In this document: piece by piece, positions 44,168-46,362 of the stretch | Position numbering within the stretch: the first letter of the stretch is position 1 | How the letters are laid out: every line of letters begins with the position of its first letter | Assembly: GCA_032718475.1 (NCBI GenBank) | Contig: JAUCBJ010004585.1 | Coordinates: 1-46,362, forward strand | Direction of reading: 5' to 3' | From: Nemertoderma westbladi | Taxonomy: Eukaryota > Xenacoelomorpha > Nemertodermatida > Nemertodermatidae | Length of the DNA: 46,362 nt | Program-made: the position numbers and the translations under genes | Notes under the pieces: generated by a model | The model's database searches: none | What the model saw: the letters and a program-made list of their open reading frames with translations, nothing else | What the model was told of the DNA's origin: nothing

Positions 44168-44429
44168 ATTTTACCATCTTTCATGCTGTATGTACTTAGA
44201 CAACCTCACATTCAATATAATATTGTATTATTTGTATTCTATGGTATTCTTAGTAACAGCCTCAAGCACAGTACGGATTACAGCCAATAATAGCAGCCAA
44301 AGAAGCAATGAATGGTTTTGTGGAACATATTCCACTACTTCATATCGATGTTGTTAACCAAAGCCTGGCTCGCTACCTGAACCATATGGCGTTCTGTTTG
44401 GGGACTGATAGACATAGGAAAGGCAATAG

Positions 44430-44965
44430 CATCGGCATACTGATTATACTTTCGAACCAACAACCGAAAACATTAACAAGGTTGAGAAAGCTAAGGACGA
44501 TTTTAAATTGGCCTACAACATCAGCCAGGAAAAGTACATACAGGATAAAATTGAAGCAATTACAACTGCTCACATACAGCAACAATCAAGACTTACCTGG
44601 CAAACTGTAAATGAGGTATCTGGTCGGAAAAGTTTTGCAAAGGGGCGCCTCAAAGCCGATAGTCCTGAAGAACGTGTTGGGAAGTGGAAAAATCACTTCA
44701 GCAACTTGCTTGGGCAGCCACCAAACATCGAGGTCAGCCCTACAAGGAAAATATATGACAAGACACTACCTATGGAAACAGGGGACTTCACACCTGCCGA
44801 ACTCCAAAGAAGCATTAAAAGCATGTCCAATAATAAAGCGAGCGGATGAGATGAAATCCCAGCGGATGTATGGAAAACAGGAGTGATAAACAGACCATTA
44901 TAGAATGTTTGCAACCGGATGTTAAAAGGGGAAAAGCCACCACCAATTTGGACTAAAGGTCAACT
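44430..44965 (+). mobile_element. LINE fragment, pre-RT linker and start of RT
   Basis: Closely matches 14850-15285 (KYIQDKIEAITTAHIQQQSR, RKSFAKGRLKADSPEERVG, NNKASG). It extends further 5' than that copy (FEPTTENINKVEKAKDDFK). A TGA replaces the codon after NNKASG, and another stop follows at about 44900. It ends abruptly at GACTAAAGGTCAACT, so it is truncated at both ends. Confidence 0.88.
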
Positions 44966-46288
44966 GTTCGCGCTTTTGAAGACCTTTAGCAGTTTAACCT
45001 GCCAAAATTTATATGTCTTTTAGTTAATTAAAACACCTTTAGCATACGACAACAATTTATGCTAATACACAAAACATTAGCCGAAGTCAGCCCATGCGCG
45101 ATCATTCACCCGATGGATCTACACCCGGGAGGCTGAATTCGGATGCTTAAATTTTATTATTGCAGTGTAAGGTTGCAGTGTATACCTACTGTATTATTCG
45201 ATAGATCGTTAATAATTAATCTCTGACAGATATTATTGGCTTTCGGGAAATATTAACAGTTCCTTTAGGACGCGGCGCTCTATCTATTTAAACAGAACTA
45301 AGACTTATACCAAAACGCAACGATACCGCTTATGATTAAAGTATAAAGCGTATTCTTTAGGAAATACTTTGTTACCAATCACAATCATACACACTATTCT
45401 GCCGACCGTAAGTATATTTGATCACACATAAAGAGAGCAGTAATTGACTCATGTAGTGTCTGCTAAATAACATTAGATTCAATACACACCACATTAATAT
45501 AAATCGCAATTGTTATGTATAGCCGGTCTCTCTAACCTGTAGTGTATCAAGAAAATTGGGAAATTTGGGTGATTTATCCGTATTATCCAAAGAGCAATAT
45601 TTCCATCAACAAATAGATACAATTAATAACTGACAGTAAAATAATAGTACAAACAATATGATTAATGCAGTTAAATTAAGTGAGTTAGTTAGTGAGTTCG
45701 TTCGTGAGTAGGTAGGTTGATTGATTAGATTGATCGGTAGGTGATTTAAGTTAGGTAACAGTTTATACTTTCGATAATTTAAGCAGTTTACTAGAGTTCT
45801 TCCCAAAAAGCCGGTGTTATGGCGAAAAATGGGAACATAACAACAGAATCATATAAAATCATATGACTACTACCACTATACGAGTATACCAAAAACTCTT
45901 ATTCCACGAAGCCCCGTTCAACACAGAGGATGAGCATAGAGATAGGAAATTCAGTTCAGTAGCGCTGGGATAGGTCGAAATCAACGCCTACGCAAATTCA
46001 ATTGGCCGACACGAACAGCAAGGCTAAGGCAACCTCTCTAAGCTAGTTGGCCGATTAAACTGAGCCCAGATATCTCCGTACAGCACATCAGCCAATAAGC
46101 TGGTAGCTTGCACTATTTTAGTTATAAATCCCTTTGAGAGTATTCTAGCGACTGGGGGGGAACTGGCCAGCAAAGGCAAACGTATCAGTTATCCCACAAA
46201 AGCTTTTACACCGCTCCCAGAAAATGGGATTTAAGTCTATAAAATATACAAAATCACAGTTTCTAAAATATAAAAATACTCTAAACAG
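44966..46288. other. No gene recognised
   Basis: A degenerate tetranucleotide-like stretch (GTTAGTTAGTGAGTTCGTTC and GTAGGTTGATTGATTAG) lies at 45678-45750. A CCAAT motif (46090-46094) and TATAAAT (46122-46128) are spaced like a promoter on the plus strand, but no gene follows within the window. Confidence 0.45.
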
Positions 46289-46362
46289 TTAGTCTTTCTT
46301 GCGCGGACGGCGTTTACGCAGTTTTTTAAAGCTAGCAAGAGTCCTTTTCTCTTTGGGGCGAG
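46289..46362 (-). CDS. Possible basic C-terminus of a minus-strand gene, cut by window edge
   Basis: The minus strand reads 23 codons ending in TAA at 46289-46291. The peptide is strongly basic (RPKEKRTLASFKKLRKRRPR then KKD) and locally richer in GC than the AT-rich DNA that follows it, as expected for a coding end next to a 3' UTR. I do not recognise the protein; a nuclear or ribosome-associated tail would fit the composition. The open stretch is too short to be sure, and it may be chance. Confidence 0.35.
   Translation of the reverse strand, partial: RPKEKRTLASFKKLRKRRPRKKD

Noticed and set aside
46085-46130. Histone-type promoter (CCAAT then TATAAAT)
   Set aside because: Spacing is plausible, but no plus-strand coding start follows before the window ends and such motifs are common in AT-rich DNA.

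Overview
This window reads as animal nuclear DNA from an invertebrate, probably marine. It is AT-rich, packed with tandem repeats and decayed non-LTR retrotransposons and palindromic DNA transposons, and carries two ankyrin-repeat TRP-type channel genes. No prokaryotic gene organisation, rRNA, tRNA or CRISPR array was seen. The species cannot be fixed from sequence alone.

Layout. Positions 1-12010 are a stack of unrelated tandem arrays: a 208-bp satellite (1-4056, about 19.5 copies, partly arranged as 624-bp trimers); a CTGT-rich 153-bp repeat (4767-5345) with an inverted CAGA block at 5398-5460; a nearly perfect (AAAC)n tract of about 5.95 kb with a single substitution (5633-11586); and a 50-bp repeat arranged as 200-bp tetramers (11587-12010). 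Positions 12011-13530 show no gene.

From 13.53 to 39.33 kb the window is organised by a direct segmental duplication. Copy A spans about 13530-22985 and copy B about 30480-39335. Each contains one long intronless minus-strand reading frame for a TRPA-like channel (16706-19309 and 30986-33523), with matching flanks. The copies differ mainly by later insertions, so each acts as the empty-site control for the other. In A these are a small foldback (13757-13947), a 5'-truncated LINE with 11-bp target duplication (14238-16521) and an element with 32-bp inverted ends (about 22176-22955). In B they are two LINE remnants (33610-35127; 35228-37255), the second split by a 1,075-bp foldback of GGACAATTCGGTCCC repeats. 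A piggyBac-like MITE with TTAA ends (20393-21445) is whole in A, while B carries only amplified 5' fragments (37258-38498). Between the copies lie dispersed inverted repeats and a 63-bp minisatellite (about 28050-29668).

From 39.3 kb to the end there is a minus-strand LINE (39906-41890) split by a 1,053-bp foldback with 12-bp target duplication, degenerate tandem repeats, a strong hairpin (43351-43398), one more LINE fragment (44430-44965), and at the edge a possible basic C-terminus of a minus-strand gene. The only well-supported protein-coding genes are the two channels; the rest is repeat biology. The most striking signals are the giant AAAC tract, the TE-dissected channel duplication, and the number of different foldback elements whose pre-insertion sites can be read inside the same window.
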